Assembly (NCBI RefSeq): GCF_050948175.1
Contig: NW_027490097.1
Coordinates: 1,798,001-1,862,000 of the forward strand
Direction: 5' to 3'
Origin: Xylocopa sonorina
Lineage: Eukaryota > Arthropoda > Insecta > Hymenoptera > Apidae
Length of the DNA: 64,000 nucleotides
A program made the position numbers and the translations under genes. Below the pieces are notes generated by a model, which did no database searches, was not told where the DNA came from, and saw only the letters and a list, made by a program, of their open reading frames with translations. Position 1 is the first letter of the stretch; each line of letters starts with the position of its first letter. Shown piece by piece: positions 27,401 through 41,695 of the stretch.

Positions 27401-29784
27401 ACGAATATTATATATTATCATGAAACATAGAAATGAGATGCGATATCGCGATTTAAGAAGCATTAGAACTCTATTGCTTCGATACGTAGACATCTGCAAA
27501 CGCTACTTCCTAGCAAGGAAGTGTCGCATTTACATTCTTTTGAATGGATACGAGGTATACATGACACTTCGCAATGAATATTATGTCTTATCATGAACAA
27601 TAGAAATGAGATGCAATATGACGATTTAAGAAGCATTAGAACTCTATTGCTTGGATACGTAGACATCTGCAAACGCTATTTCCTAGCAAGGAAGTGTCGC
27701 ATTTACATTCATTTGTAGTGTATGCGTGGTACACATGGCACTTCGCAATGAATATTATATATTATCATGAAACATAGAAATGAGATGCGATGTCGCGAAT
27801 TAACAAGTTTAGAACTCTCTTGCTTCGATACGTAGATATCTGCAAACGCTATTTCCTAGCAAGGAAGTGTCGCCTTTACATTCTTTTGAAGTGAATACCA
27901 GGTATACATGACACTTAGCAATGAATATTGTATCTTATCATGAAACATAGAAATGAGATGCGATGTGACGGTTTAAGAAGCATTAGAACTATATTGCTTC
28001 GATACGTAGACATCTGCAAACGCTTTTCCTACCAAGGATGTGTCGCATTTACATTCTTTTGAAAGGAATACGAGGTATACATGACACTTCGCAATGAATA
28101 TTATATCTCGTCATGAAACATAGAAATGAGATGCGATATGACGATTTGAGAAGCACTAGAATTCTATTGCTTCGATACGTGGACATCTGCAAACGCTATT
28201 TCCTAGCAAGGAAGTGTCGCACTTACATTCATTTGAGGTATAGACGAGATATACATAACACTGCACAATCAATATTATATCTTATCATGAAACATAGAAA
28301 TGAGATGCGATATGGCGATTTAAGGAGCATTAGAACTCTATTGCTTCGATACGTAGACACCTGCAAACGCTACTTCCTAGCGAGGAAGTGTAGCATTTAC
28401 TTTCATTTGAAGTGTATGCGAGGTATACATGACACTTTGCAATGAATATTATATATTATCATGAAACATAGGAACGTGATGCGATATCGCGAATTAACAA
28501 GCTTTAGAACCCTGTTGCCTCGAAACATAGACATCTGCAAACGCTATTTCCTAGCAAGGAAGTGTCGCATTTTTCATTCTTTTAAAGTGAATACGAAGTA
28601 TTCATAGCACTGCACAACGACTATTATATCTCATCATGAAACATTGGAATGAGAAACGATGACGCGTTTTGAGAAGCATTAGAGCACTAATGCTACGATA
28701 CGTAGACATCTGCAAACGCTATTTCCTAGCAAGGATGTGTCGCATTTACATTCTTTTGTAGTGAGTACGAGGTATAAATAACACTGCACAGTGAATATTA
28801 TAACTTATCATGAAACGTATATATGAGATGCGATAAGACGATTTAAGAAGCATTAGAAAACTACTGCTTCGATACGTAGACATCTGCAAACGCTATTTCC
28901 TAGCATGGAAGTGTCGCATTTACATTCTTTTAAGTGAATACGAGGTATTCATAACACTGCACAATGAATATTATATCTCATCATGAAACATTGAAATGAG
29001 ATGCGATATCGCGATTTATGAAGCTTTAGAACTCTATTGCTTCGATACGTAGATATCTGCAAACACTATTTCCTAGCATGGAACTGTCGCATTCACATTC
29101 ATTTAAAGTGTATGCGAGGTGTACATGACACTTCGCAATGAATATTATATATTATCATGAAACATAGATATGAGATGCGATGTCGCGAATTAGCAAGCTT
29201 TAGAAATCTATTGCTTCGATACGTAGACATCTGCAAACGCTACTTCCTAGCAAGGAAGTGTCGCATTTCCATTCTTTTGAAAGGAATACGAGGTATACAT
29301 GACACTTCGCAATGAATATTATATATTATCACGAAACATTGATATGAGATGCGATATCGCGAATTAGCAAGCTTTAGAATTCTACTGGTTCGATACGTAG
29401 ACATCTGCAAACGCTATTTCCTAGCAGGGAAGTGTCGCATTTACATTCTTTAGAAGTGAGTACGAGGTATACATAACACTGCACAGTGAATATTATATCT
29501 TATCATGAAACATAGAAATGAGATGCGATATGGCGATTTAAGAAGCATTAGAACTCTATTGCTTCGATACGTAGACATCTGCAAACGCTATTTCCTAGCA
29601 AGGAAGTGTCGCATTTACATTCTTTTGAAGTGAGTACGAAGTATTCATAACACTGCACAACGAATATTATATCTCATCATGAAACATTGGAATGAGAAAC
29701 GATGACGCGTTTTGAGAAGCATTAGAGCACTATAACTACGATACGTAGACATCTGCAAACGCTATTTCCTAGCAAGGATGTGTC
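24459..29784 (-). repeat. Segmental duplication A, copy 2
   Basis: Near-identical to 18,735-24,060. Substitutions are sparse; for example the segment around 23,047 reads TACATA where 28,771 reads TAAATA. The part from 24,061 to about 26,126 is present a third time at 30,828-32,893 with offset 6,767 = 5,724 + 1,043, showing that one extra 1,043-bp unit was inserted before the third copy. Confidence 0.88.
24898..25059 (-). repeat. 162-bp monomer variant lacking the dyad (representative)
   Basis: CTGCGAAGCAAGGAAG replaces CTGC-AAACGCTATTTCCTAGCAAGGAAG: 12 bases fewer, removing the left arm of the dyad. The distance to the next equivalent base is 162 bp. I find the variant (CTGCGAAGC) at 19,174, 24,898, 31,665, 37,381, 38,065, 39,270, 46,551, 48,452, 56,270, 60,739 and 62,988. 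A related form CTGCAAAGCAAGG is at 36,871 and 46,041. All are in R arrays. Confidence 0.88.
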
Positions 29785-30830
29785 GCATTTACATTCTTTT
29801 GTAGTGAGTACGAGGTATAAATAACACTGCACAGTGAATATTATAACTTATCATGAAACGTATATATGAGATGCGATAAGACGATTTAAGAAGCATTAGA
29901 AAACTACTGCTTCGATACGCAGACATCTGCAAACGCTATTTCCTAGCATGGAAGTGTCGCATTTACATTCTTTTAAGTGAATACGAGGTATTCATAACAC
30001 TGCACAATGAATATTATATCTCATCATGAAACATTGAAATGAGATGCGATATCGCGATTTATGAAGCTTTAGAACTCTATTGCTTCGATACGTAGATATC
30101 TGCAAACACTATTTCCTAGCATGGAACTGTCGCATTCACATTCATTTAAAGTGTATGCGAGGTGTACATGACACTTCGCAATGAATATTATATATTATCA
30201 TGAAACATAGATATGAGATGCGATGTCGCGAATTAGCAAGCTTTAGAAATCTATTGCTTCGATACGTAGACATCTGCAAACGCTACTTCCTAGCAAGGAA
30301 GTGTCGCATTTCCATTCTTTTGAAAGGAATACGAGGTATACATGACACTTCGCAATGAATATTATATATTATCACGAAACATTGATATGAGATGCGATAT
30401 CGCGAATTAGCAAGCTTTAGAATTCTACTGGTTCGATACGTAGACATCTGCAAACGCTATTTCCTAGCAGGGAAGTGTCGCATTTACATTCTTTAGAAGT
30501 GAGTACGAGGTATACATAACACTGCACAGTGAATATTATATCTTATCATGAAACATAGAAATGAGATGCGATATGGCGATTTAAGAAGCATTAGAACTCT
30601 ATTGCTTCGATACGTAGACATCTGCAAACGCTATTTCCTAGCAAGGAAGTGTCGCATTTACATTCTTTTGAAGTGAGTACGAAGTATTCATAACACTGCA
30701 CAACGAATATTATATCTCATCATGAAACATTGGAATGAGAAACGATGACGCGTTTTGAGAAGCATTAGAGCACTATAACTACGATACGTAGACATCTGCA
30801 AACGCTATTTCCTAGCAAGGATGTGTCGCA
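28680..30830 (-). repeat. 1,043-bp six-monomer higher-order repeat, two tandem units
   Basis: The landmark GTAGTGAGTACGAGGTATAA occurs with GGTATAA at 28,771 and 29,814, offset 1,043 bp, six monomers less one base. The variant TGGAATGAGAAACGATGACG marks each unit start (about 28,645, 29,688 and 30,730). The same unit is present in the first duplication copy, where 22,918 matches 23,961, also at 1,043 bp. Confidence 0.85.
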
Positions 30831-32893
30831 TTTACATTCTTTTGTAGTGAATACGAGGTATACATAACAATGCACAGTGAATATTATAACTTATCATGAA
30901 ACGTATATATGAGATGCAATATGACGATTTAAGAAGCATTAGAAAACTACTGCTTCGATACGTAGACACCTGCAAACGCTATTTCCTAGCAAGGAAGTGT
31001 CGCATTTACATTCTTTTAAGTGAATACGAGGTATTCATAACACTGCACAATGAATATTATATCTCATCATGAAACATTGAAATGAGATGCGATATCGCGA
31101 TTTATGAAGCTTTAGAACTCTATTGCTTCGATACGTAGATATCTGCAAACACTATTTCCTAGCATGGAACTGTCGCATTCACATTCATTTGAAGTGTATG
31201 CGAGGTGTACATGACACTTCGCAATGAATATTATATATTATCATGAAACATAGATATGAGATGCGATGTCGCGAATTAGCAAGCTTTAGAAATCTATTGC
31301 TTCGATACGTAGACATCTGCAAACGCTACTTCCTAGCAAGGAAGTGTCGCATTTACATTCTTTTGAAAGGAATGCGAGGTATACATGACACTTCGCGATG
31401 AATATTATATCTTATCAGGAAGCGTAGATATGAGATGCGATATGACTATTTAAGAAGCATTAGAACTCTATTGCTTGGATACGTAGACATCTGCAAACGC
31501 TATTTCCTAGCAAGGAAGTGTCGCATTTACATTCTTTTGTAGTGAATACGAGGTATACATAACACTGCACAGTGAATATTATATCTTATCATGAAACATA
31601 GAAATGAGATGCAATATGGCGATTTAAGAAGCATTAGAACTCTATTGCTTCGATACGCAGACATCTGCGAAGCAAGGAAGTGTCGCATTTACATTCTTTT
31701 GAAAGGAATACGAGGTATACATGACACTTCGCAATGAATATTATATCTTATCATGAAACGTAGATATGAGATGCGATATGACTATTTAAGAAGCATTAGA
31801 ACTCTATTGCTTCGATACGTAGACATCTGCAAACGCTATTTCCTAGCAAGGAAGTGTCGCATTTACATTCTTTTAAGTGAATACGAGGTATTCATAACAC
31901 TGCACAATGAATATTATATGTCATCATGAAACATTGAAATGAGATGCGATATAGCGATTTATGAAGCTTTAGAACTCTATTGCTTCGATACGTAGATATC
32001 TGCCAACACTATTTCCTAGCATGGAACTGTCGCATTCACATTCATTTGAAGTGTATGCGAGGTGTACATGACACTTCGCAATGAATATTATATATTATCA
32101 TGAAACGTAGATATGAGATGCGATGTCGCGAATTAGCAAGCTTTAGAAATCTATTGCTTCGATACGTAGACATCTGCAAACGCTACTTCCTAGCAAGGAA
32201 GTGTCGCATTTCCATTCTTTTGAAAGGAATACGAGGTATACATGACACTTCGCAATGAATATTATATATTATCACGAAACATTGATATGAGATGCGATAT
32301 CGCGAATTAGCAAGCTTTAGAAATCTACTGGTTCGATACGTAGACATCTGCAAACGCTATTTCCTAGCAAGGAAGTGTCGCATTTACATTCTTTTGAAGT
32401 TATTACGAGGTATTCATGACACTTCGCAATGAATATTATACCATATCATAAAACATAGAAAGGAGATGCGATATCGCTTTTCGAGAAGCATTAGAACTCT
32501 ATTGCTACGATACGTAGACATCTGCAAACGCCATTTCCTAGCATGGAAGTGTCGCATTTACATTCATTTTAAGTGTATGCGGGGTATACATAACACTGCA
32601 CAATGAGTATTATATCCTACCATGAAACATAGAAATGAGATGCGATATCGCGATATAAGAAGCATTATAACTCTATTGCTTCCATACGTAGACATCTGCA
32701 AACGCAATGTCCTAGCAAGGAAGTGTCGCATTTACATTCATTTGAAGTGTATGCGAGGTATACATGACACTACGCAATGAATATTATATCTTATTATGAA
32801 ACGTAGAAATGAGATGCGATATAGCGATTTAAGAAGCATTAGAAATCTATTGCTTCGATACGTAGACATCTGCAAACGCTATTTCCTAGCAAG
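30828..32893 (-). repeat. Segmental duplication A, copy 3 (partial)
   Basis: Matches 24,061-26,126 at offset 6,767 bp, including the GGAAGCGTAGATATG variant at 31,422 and the 162-bp monomer at 31,665. The match breaks in mid-monomer near 32,893, where AAGGGAGTGTCGC and CATTCAGTTGAATG begin the sequence shared with 41,887. Confidence 0.85.
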
Positions 32894-35800
32894 GGAGTGT
32901 CGCATTTACATTCAGTTGAATGTGTATGCGAGGTATACATGACACTTCGCAGTGAATATTACATATTATCATGAAACATAGAAATGAGATGCGATATCGC
33001 GAATTAAGAAGCATTACAAATCTATTGCTTCGATACGTAGACATCTGCAAACGCTATTTCCTAGCAAGGAAGTGTCGCATTTACATTCTTTTGTAGTGAA
33101 TACGAGGTATACATAACACTCCACAATGAATATTATATCTTATCATGAAACATAGAAATGAGATTTAATATGCAGATTTAAGAAGCACTAGAACTCTATT
33201 GCTTCGATACGTAGACGTCTGCAAACGCTATTTCGGAGCAAGGAAGTGTCGCATCTACATTCATTTGAAGTGTATGCGAGGTATACATGAAACTTCGCAG
33301 TGAATATTATATATTATCATGAAACATAGAAATGAGATGCGATATCGCGAATTAGCAAGCTTTAGAAATCTATTGCTTCGATACATAGACATCAGCAAAC
33401 GCTGTTTCCTAGCAAGGAAGTGTCGCATTTACATTCTTTTGAAGTGAATACGAGGTATACATAACACTCCACAATGAATATTATATATTATCATGAAACA
33501 TAGTAATAAGTAGCGATATCCCGTTTTGAGAAGCATTAGAATTCTATTGCTTCGATACGTAGACATCTGCAAACGCTGCTTCCTAGCAAGGAACTGTCGC
33601 ATGTACATTCAATTAATGTGCATGCGAGGTATACATGACACTTCGTATTGAATATTATATATTATCGTGAAACATAGAAATGAGATGCGATATCGCGAAT
33701 TTACAAGTTTAGAACTCTATTGCCTCGATACGTAGACATCTGCAAACGTTATTTCCTAGCAAGGAATTGCACCATTTACATACTTTTGAAGTGAATGCGA
33801 GGTATACATAACACTGCACAATGAATATTATATCTTATCATGAAACGTAGATATGAGATGCGATATGACGATTTAAGAAACATTAGAAAACTATTGCTTC
33901 GATACGTAGACATCTGCATCGCTATATCCTAGCAAGGAATTGTCGCATTTATATTCTTTTGAAGTGAATGCGAAGTATTCATAACAATGCACAATGAATA
34001 TTATATCTCATCATGAAACATTGAAATGAGATGCGATATCGCGATTTATGAAGCTTTAGAACTCTACTGCTTCGATACGTAGATGTCTGCAAACACTATC
34101 TCCTAGCATGGAACTGTCGCATTTACATTCATTTTATGTATACACGAGACATACATAACACTGCACAATGAATATAATATCTTATCATGAAACATAGAAA
34201 TGAGATGCAACATAGCGATTTAAGAAGCATTAGAATTCTATTGCTTCGATACGTAGACATCTGCTAATGCTGCGTCCTAGCAAGGAAGTGTGGCATTTAC
34301 ATTCTTTTGTAGTTAATACGAGGTATACATGACACTTCGCAATGAATATTATATCTTATCTCGAAACATATAAGTGAGATGCGATATCGCGATTTAAGAA
34401 GCACTAGAACTCTATTGCTACGATACGTAGACATCTGCAAACGCTATTTCCTAGCAGGGAATTGTCGCATTTACATTCTTTTGAAGTGAATACTAGGTAT
34501 ACATGACACTTCACAATGAATATTATACCCTATCACGAAACATAGCAATGAGATGCGATGTCTCATTTTGAGAAGCATAAGAACTCTGCTGCTACGATAC
34601 GTAGACATCTGCAAACGCTATTTCCTAGCATGGAAGTGTCGCATTTGCATTCCTTGGATGTGTATGCGTGGTATAAGTGACACTTCGCAATGAATATTAT
34701 ATCATATCATGAAACACAGAAATGAGATGCGATATCGCATTTTGAGAAGCATTAGAACTCTATTACTTGGATACGTAGACATCTGCAAGCGCTATTTCCT
34801 AGCAAGGAAGTGTCGCATTTACATTCATTTGAAGTGTATGCGAGGTATACATGGCACTTCGCAATGAATATTATATATTATCACGAAACATAAGTATGAG
34901 ATGCGATATCGCGAATTAGCAAGCTTTAGAAATCTATTGGTTCGATACGTAGACATCTGCAAACGCTATTTCCTAGCAGGGAAGTGTCACATTTACATTC
35001 TTTAGAGGTGAATACGAGGTATACATAACACTCCACAATGAATATTATATCTTATTATGAAACATAGAAATGAGATGCGATATAGCGATTTAAGAGGCAT
35101 TAGAAATCTATTGCTTCGATACGTAGACATCTGCAAACGCTATTTCCTAGCAAGAAAGTTTCGCATTTACATTCATTTGAAGTGTATGCGAGGTATACAT
35201 GACACTACGCAATGAATATTATATCTTATTATGAAACATAGGAATGTGGTGCGATATAGCGATTTAAGAAGCATTAGAAATCTATTGCTTCGATACGTAG
35301 ACATCTGCAAATGCTATTTCCGAGCAAGGAAGTGTCGCATTTACATTCATTTGAAGTGTATGCGAGGTATACATGACACTACGCAATGAATATTGTATCT
35401 TATTATGAAACATAGAAATGAGATGCGATATCGCGAATTTAGAAGCATTAGATCCTTATTGCTTCGATACGTACATATCAGCAAATGCTACTTCCTAGCA
35501 AGGAAGTGTCGCATTTACATTCTTTGGAAAGGATTACGAGGTATACATGACACTTCGCTATGAATATTATATCTTATCATGAAACGTAGATATGAGATGC
35601 AATATGACGATTTAAGAAGCATTAGAAAACTATTGCTTCGATACGTAGACATCTGCTAACGCTATTTCCTAGCAAGGAAGTGTCGCATTTACATTCTTTT
35701 GATGTGAATACGAGGTATACATAACACTGCACAATGGATATTATATCTTATCATGAAACATAGAAATGATTTGCGATATCGCGATTTAAGAAGCGTTAGA

Positions 35801-38800
35801 ACTCTATTGCTTCTATACGTAGACATCTGCAAACGCTACTTCCTAGCAAGGAAGTGTCGCACTTACATTCTTTTGAAAGGAATAGGAGGTATACATGACA
35901 CTTCGCAATGAATATCATATCTTATCATGAAACGTAGATATGAGATGCGATATGACGATTTAAGAAGCATTAGAAAACTATTGCTTCGATACGTAGACAT
36001 CAGCAAACGCTATTTCCTAGCAAGGAAGTGTCGCACTTACATTCATTTGAAGTGTATGCGAGGCATACATGAAAGTTCGCAATGAATATTATATATTATC
36101 ATGAAGCATAGTAATGAGAAGCGATATCGCGTTTTGAGAAGCATTAGAATTCTATTGCAACGATACGTAGATATCTGTAAACACTATTTCCTAGAAAGGA
36201 AGTGTCGCATTTACATTCTTTTGTAATGAATACGAGGTAAGCATGACACTTCGCAATTAATATTATATCTTATCATGAAACATAGAGATGAGATGCAATA
36301 TGGCAATTTATGAAGCATTAGATGTCTATTGCTTCGATACGTAGAGATCAGCAAACGCTATTACCTAGCAAGGAAGTGTCGCATTTACATTCATTTGAAG
36401 TGTATGCGAGGTATACATGACACTACGCAATGAATATTACATCTTATCATGAAACATAGAAATGAGATGCGATATCGCGATTTATGAAGCTTTAGAACTC
36501 TATTGCTTCTATACGTAGACATCTGCAAACGCTATTTCCTAGCAAGGAAGTGTCGCATTTACATTCATTTAAAGTGTATGCGAGGTATACATGACACTTC
36601 GCAATGAATATTATATATTATCACGAAACAAATATATGAGATGCGATATCGCGAATTAGAAAGCTTTAGAAATCTATTGGTTCGATACGTAGACATCTGC
36701 AAACGCTATTTCCTAGCAAGGAAGTGTGGCATTTACATTCTTTTGAAAGGAATACGACTTATACATAACACTCCACAATGTGTATTACATCTTATCATAA
36801 AACATAGAAATGAGATGCGATAACTCGTTATATGAAGCATTGGAACACTGTTGCTTCGATACGTAGACATCTGCAAAGCAAGGACGTGTCGCATTTACAT
36901 TCTTTTGAAAGGAATACGAGCTATACATGACACTTCGCTATGAATATTGTATCTTATCATGAAACGTAGATATGAGATGCGATATGACGATTTAAGGAGC
37001 ATTAGAAAACTATTACTTCGATACGTAGACATCTGCAAACGCAATTTCCTAGCAAGGAAGTATCGCATTTACATTCTTTAGAAGTGAATACGAGGTATAC
37101 ATAACACTGCACAGTGAATACTATATCTTATCATGAAACGTAGAAATGAGATGCGATATGGCGATTTAAGAAGCATTAGAACTCTATTGCTTCCATACGT
37201 AGACATCTGCAAACGCTATTTCCTAGCAAGGACGTGTCGCATTTACATTCTTTTGAAGTGAATACGAGGTATACATAACACTGCACAGTGAATATTATAT
37301 CTTATCATGAAACATAGAAATGAGATGCGATATGGCGATTTAAGAGGCATTAGAACTCTATTGCTTCGTTACGTAGACATCTGCGAAGCATGGAAGTGTC
37401 GCATTTACATTCTTTTGTAATGAATACGAGGTATACATGACACTTCGCAATGAATATTATATCTTATCATGAAACGTAGATATGAGATGCGATATGACTA
37501 TTTAAGAAGCATTAGAACTCTATTGCTTCGATACGTAGACATCTGGAAACGCTATTTCCTAGCAAGGAAGTGTTGCATTTACATTCCTTTGAGGTGAATA
37601 CGAGGTATACATAACACTACGCAATGAATATTATATACTATCATGAAACATAGATATGAGATGCGATAACGCGTATTAGCAAGCTTTAGAAATCTATTGA
37701 TTCTATACGTAGACATCTGCAAACGCTACTTCCTAGCAAGGAAGTGTCGCATTTACATTCTTCTGAAAGGAATAGGAGGTATACATGACACTTCGCAATG
37801 AATATTATATCTTATCATGAAACGTGGATATGAGATGCGGTATGACGATTTAAGAAGCATTAGAAAACTATTGCTTCGATACGTAGACTTCTGCAAGCGC
37901 TATTTCCTAGCAAGGAAGTTTCGCATTTACATTCCTTTGTAGTGAATACGAGGTACACATAACACTGCACAGTGAATATCATATCTTATCATGAAACATA
38001 GAAATGAGATGCGATATGGCGATTTAAGAAGCATTAGAACTCTATTGCTTCGATACGTAGACATCTGCGAAGCAAGGAAGTGTCGCATTTACATTCTTTT
38101 GAAAGGAATACGAGGTATACATGACACTTCGCGATGAATGTTATATATTATCCTGAAACATAGATATGATATGCGATATCGCGAATTAGCAAGCTTTAGA
38201 AATCTATTGCTTCTATACGTAGACATCTGCAAACGCTATTTCCTAGCAAGGAAGTGTCGCATTTACATTCATTTGAAGTGTATGCGAGGTATACATGGCA
38301 CTTCGCAATGAATATTATATCTCATCACGAAACATAGAAATCAAAAGCGACATCTCGTTTTAAGAAGCATTAGAACTCTATTGCTACGATACGTAGACAT
38401 CTGCAAACGCCATTTCCTAGCATGGAAGTGTCGCATTTACATTCTTTTGAAGTTAATACGAGGTATACATGACATTTCGCAACGAATATTATATCTTATC
38501 TCGAAACATAGAAGTGAGTTGCGATATCGCGATTTAAGAAGCACTGGAACTCGAATGCTACGATACGTAGACATCTGCAAACGTTATTTCCTAGGAAGGA
38601 AGTATCGCATTTACATTCTTTGAAGTTACTACGAGGTATACATGACACTTCGCAATGAATATTATATCTTATTATGAAACATAGAAATGAGATGCGATAT
38701 CGCGTATTGAGAAGCATTAGAATTCGATTGCTACGATACGTAGATATCTGCAAACGCTACTTCCTAGCAAGGAAGTGTACCATTTACATTCATTTGAAGA

Positions 38801-39130
38801 GTATTTGAGGTTTACATAACACTTCGCTATGAATATTGTATCTTTTCATGAAACATTGAAGCGAGATGCGATATCGCGTTTTAAGATGCATTAGAGCTCC
38901 GCTGCTTCGATACATAGACAACGGCAAAAGCTATCTCCTAGCAAGGAATTGTTGCATTTATATTCTTTTGAAGTGAATACGAGGTATTCATAACACTGCA
39001 CAATGAATATTATATCTCATCATGAAACATTGAAATGAGATGCGATATGGCGATTTAAGAAGCATTAGAATTCTATTGCTTCGATACGTAGACATCTGCA
39101 AACGCTATTTCCTAGCAAGGAAGTGTCGCA
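32700..39130 (-). repeat. Segmental duplication B, copy 1
   Basis: Matches about 41,696-47,964 with sparse substitutions. The offset is 8,996 bp up to about 34,790, then 9,170, then 8,834 after about 37,950-38,285. The last step is 336 bp present here and absent in copy 2, which equals one 174-bp plus one 162-bp monomer. The right end is sharp: after GTCGCA at 39,130 the two copies diverge. Confidence 0.9.
34728..34739. repeat. 12-bp palindrome in satellite monomer (representative)
   Basis: TGCGATATCGCA is a perfect palindrome here. Most monomers keep the 8-10 bp core CGATATCG / GCGATATCGC, while one subtype changes it to GATATGGCG or GATATGACG. It is the monomer's most symmetrical conserved site and so a candidate protein-binding site. 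Confidence 0.5.
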
Positions 39131-41300
39131 TTTACATTCTTTTGTAGTGAATACGAGGTATACATAACACTGCACAGTGAATATTATATCTTATCATGAA
39201 ACATAGAAATGAGATGCAATATGGCGATTTAAGAAGCATTAGAACTCTATTGCTTCGATACGCAGACATCTGCGAAGCAAGGAAGTGTCGCATTTACATT
39301 CTTTTGAAAGGAATACGAGGTATACATGACACTTCGCAATGAATATTATATCTTATCATGAAACGTAGATATGAGATGCGATATGACTATTTAAGAAGCA
39401 TTAGAACTCTATTGCTTCGATACGTAGACATCTGCAAACGCTATTTCCTAGCAAGGAAGTGTCGCATTTACATTCTTTTAAGTGAATACGAGGTATTCAT
39501 AACACTGCACAATGAATATTATATGTCATCATGAAACATTGAAATGAGATGCGATATAGCGATTTATGAAGCTTTAGAACTCTATTGCTTCGATACGTAG
39601 ATATCTGCCAACACTATTTCCTAGCATGGAACTGTCGCATTCACATTCATTTGAAGTGTATGCGAGGTGTACATGACACTTCGCAATGAATATTATATAT
39701 TATCATGAAACGTAGATATGAGATGCGATGTCGCGAATTAGCAAGCTTTAGAAATCTATTGCTTCGATACGTAGACATCTGCAAACGCTACTTCCTAGCA
39801 AGGAAGTGTCGCATTTCCATTCTTTTGAAAGGAATACGAGGTATACATGACACTTCGCAATGAATATTATATATTATCACGAAACATTGATATGAGATGC
39901 GATATCGCGAATTAGCAAGCTTTAGAAATCTACTGGTTCGATACGTAGACATCTGCAAACGCTATTTCCTAGCAAGGAAGTGTCGCATTTACATTCTTTT
40001 GAAGTTATTACGAGGTATTCATGACACTTCGCAATGAATATTATACCATATCATAAAACATAGAAAGGAGATGCGATATCGCTTTTCGAGAAGCATTAGA
40101 ACTCTATTGCTACGATACGTAGACATCTGCAAACGCCATTTCCTAGCGTGGAAGTGTCGCATTTACATTCATTTTAAGTGTATGCGGGGTATACATAACA
40201 CTGCACAATGAGTATTATATCCTACCATGAAACATAGAAATGAGATGCGATATCGCGATATAAGAAGCATTATAAATCTATTGCTTCCATACGTAGACAT
40301 CTGCAAACGCAATGTCCTAGCAAGGAAGTGTCGCATTTACATTCATTTGAAGTGTATGCGAGGTATACATGACACTACGCAATGAATATTATATCTTATT
40401 ATGAAACGTAGAAATGAGATGCGATATAGCGATTTAAGAAGCATTAGAAATCTATTGCTTCGATACGTAGACATCTGCAAACGCTATTTCCTAGCAAGGA
40501 AGTGTCGCATTTACATTCTTTTAAGTGAATACGAGGTATTCATAACACTGCACAATGAATATTATATCTCATCATGAAACATTGAAATGAGATGCGATAT
40601 AGCGATTTATGAAGCTTTAGAACTCTATTGCTTCGATACGTAGATATCTGCCAACACTATTTCCTAGCATGGAACTGTCGCATTCACATTCTTTTGAAGT
40701 GAATACGAGGTGTACATAACACTGCAAAGTGAATATTATATCTTATCATGAAACATAGAAATGAGATGCGATATCGCGTATTGAGAAGCATTAGAACTCG
40801 ATTGCTACGATACGTAGATATCTGCAAACGCTATCTCCTAGCAAGGAAGTGTACAATTTACATTCATTTGAAGTGTATGTGAGGTTTACATAACACATCG
40901 CTATGAATATTGTATCTTTTCATGAAACATTGAAGCGAGATGCGATATCGCGTTTTAAGATGCATTAGAGCACCGCTGCTTCGATACATAGACATTGGCA
41001 AAATCTTTATCCTAGCAAGGAATTGTCGCATTTATATTCTTTTGAAGTGAATATGAGGTATTCATAACACTGCACAATGAATATTATATCATATCATGAA
41101 ACATAGAAATGAGATGCGATATCACATTTTGAGAAGCATAAGAACTCTGCTGCTACGATACGTAGACATCTGCAAACGCCATTTCCTAGCGTGGAAGTGT
41201 CGCATTTACATTCATTTTAAGTGTATGCGGGGTATACATAACACTGCACAATGAGTATTATATCTTACCATGAAACATAGAAATGAGATGCGATATCGCG
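39131..41300 (-). repeat. Mosaic block related to duplication A
   Basis: From 39,131 to about 40,480 it follows duplication A copy 3 (offset 7,605; both share ATCATAAAACATAG and GATGCAATATGG). It then follows copies 1 and 2 (offset about 14,371 to copy 2). Near 41,165 it skips two monomers to the GCCATTTCCTAGCGTGG variant. It is therefore a recombinant of A-type sequences. Confidence 0.75.
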
Positions 41301-41695
41301 ATATAAGTAGCATTATAACTCTACTGCTTCGATACGTAGACATCTGCAAACTCTATTTCCTAGCAAGGAAGTGTCGCATTTACATTCCTTTGAGGTGAAT
41401 ACGAGGTATACATAACACTACGCAATGAATATTATATACTATCATGAAACATAGATATGAGATTCGATATCGCGAATTAGCAAGCTTTAGAAATCTATTG
41501 CTTCTATACGTAGACATCTGCAAACGCTACTTCCTAGGAAGGAAGTGTCGCATTTACATTCTTTTGAGGTGAATACGAGGTGTACATAACACTCCACAAT
41601 GAATATTATATCTTATTATGAAACATAGAAATGAGATGCGATATAGCGGTTTAAGAAGCATTAGTAATCTATTGCTTCCATACGTAGACATCTGC

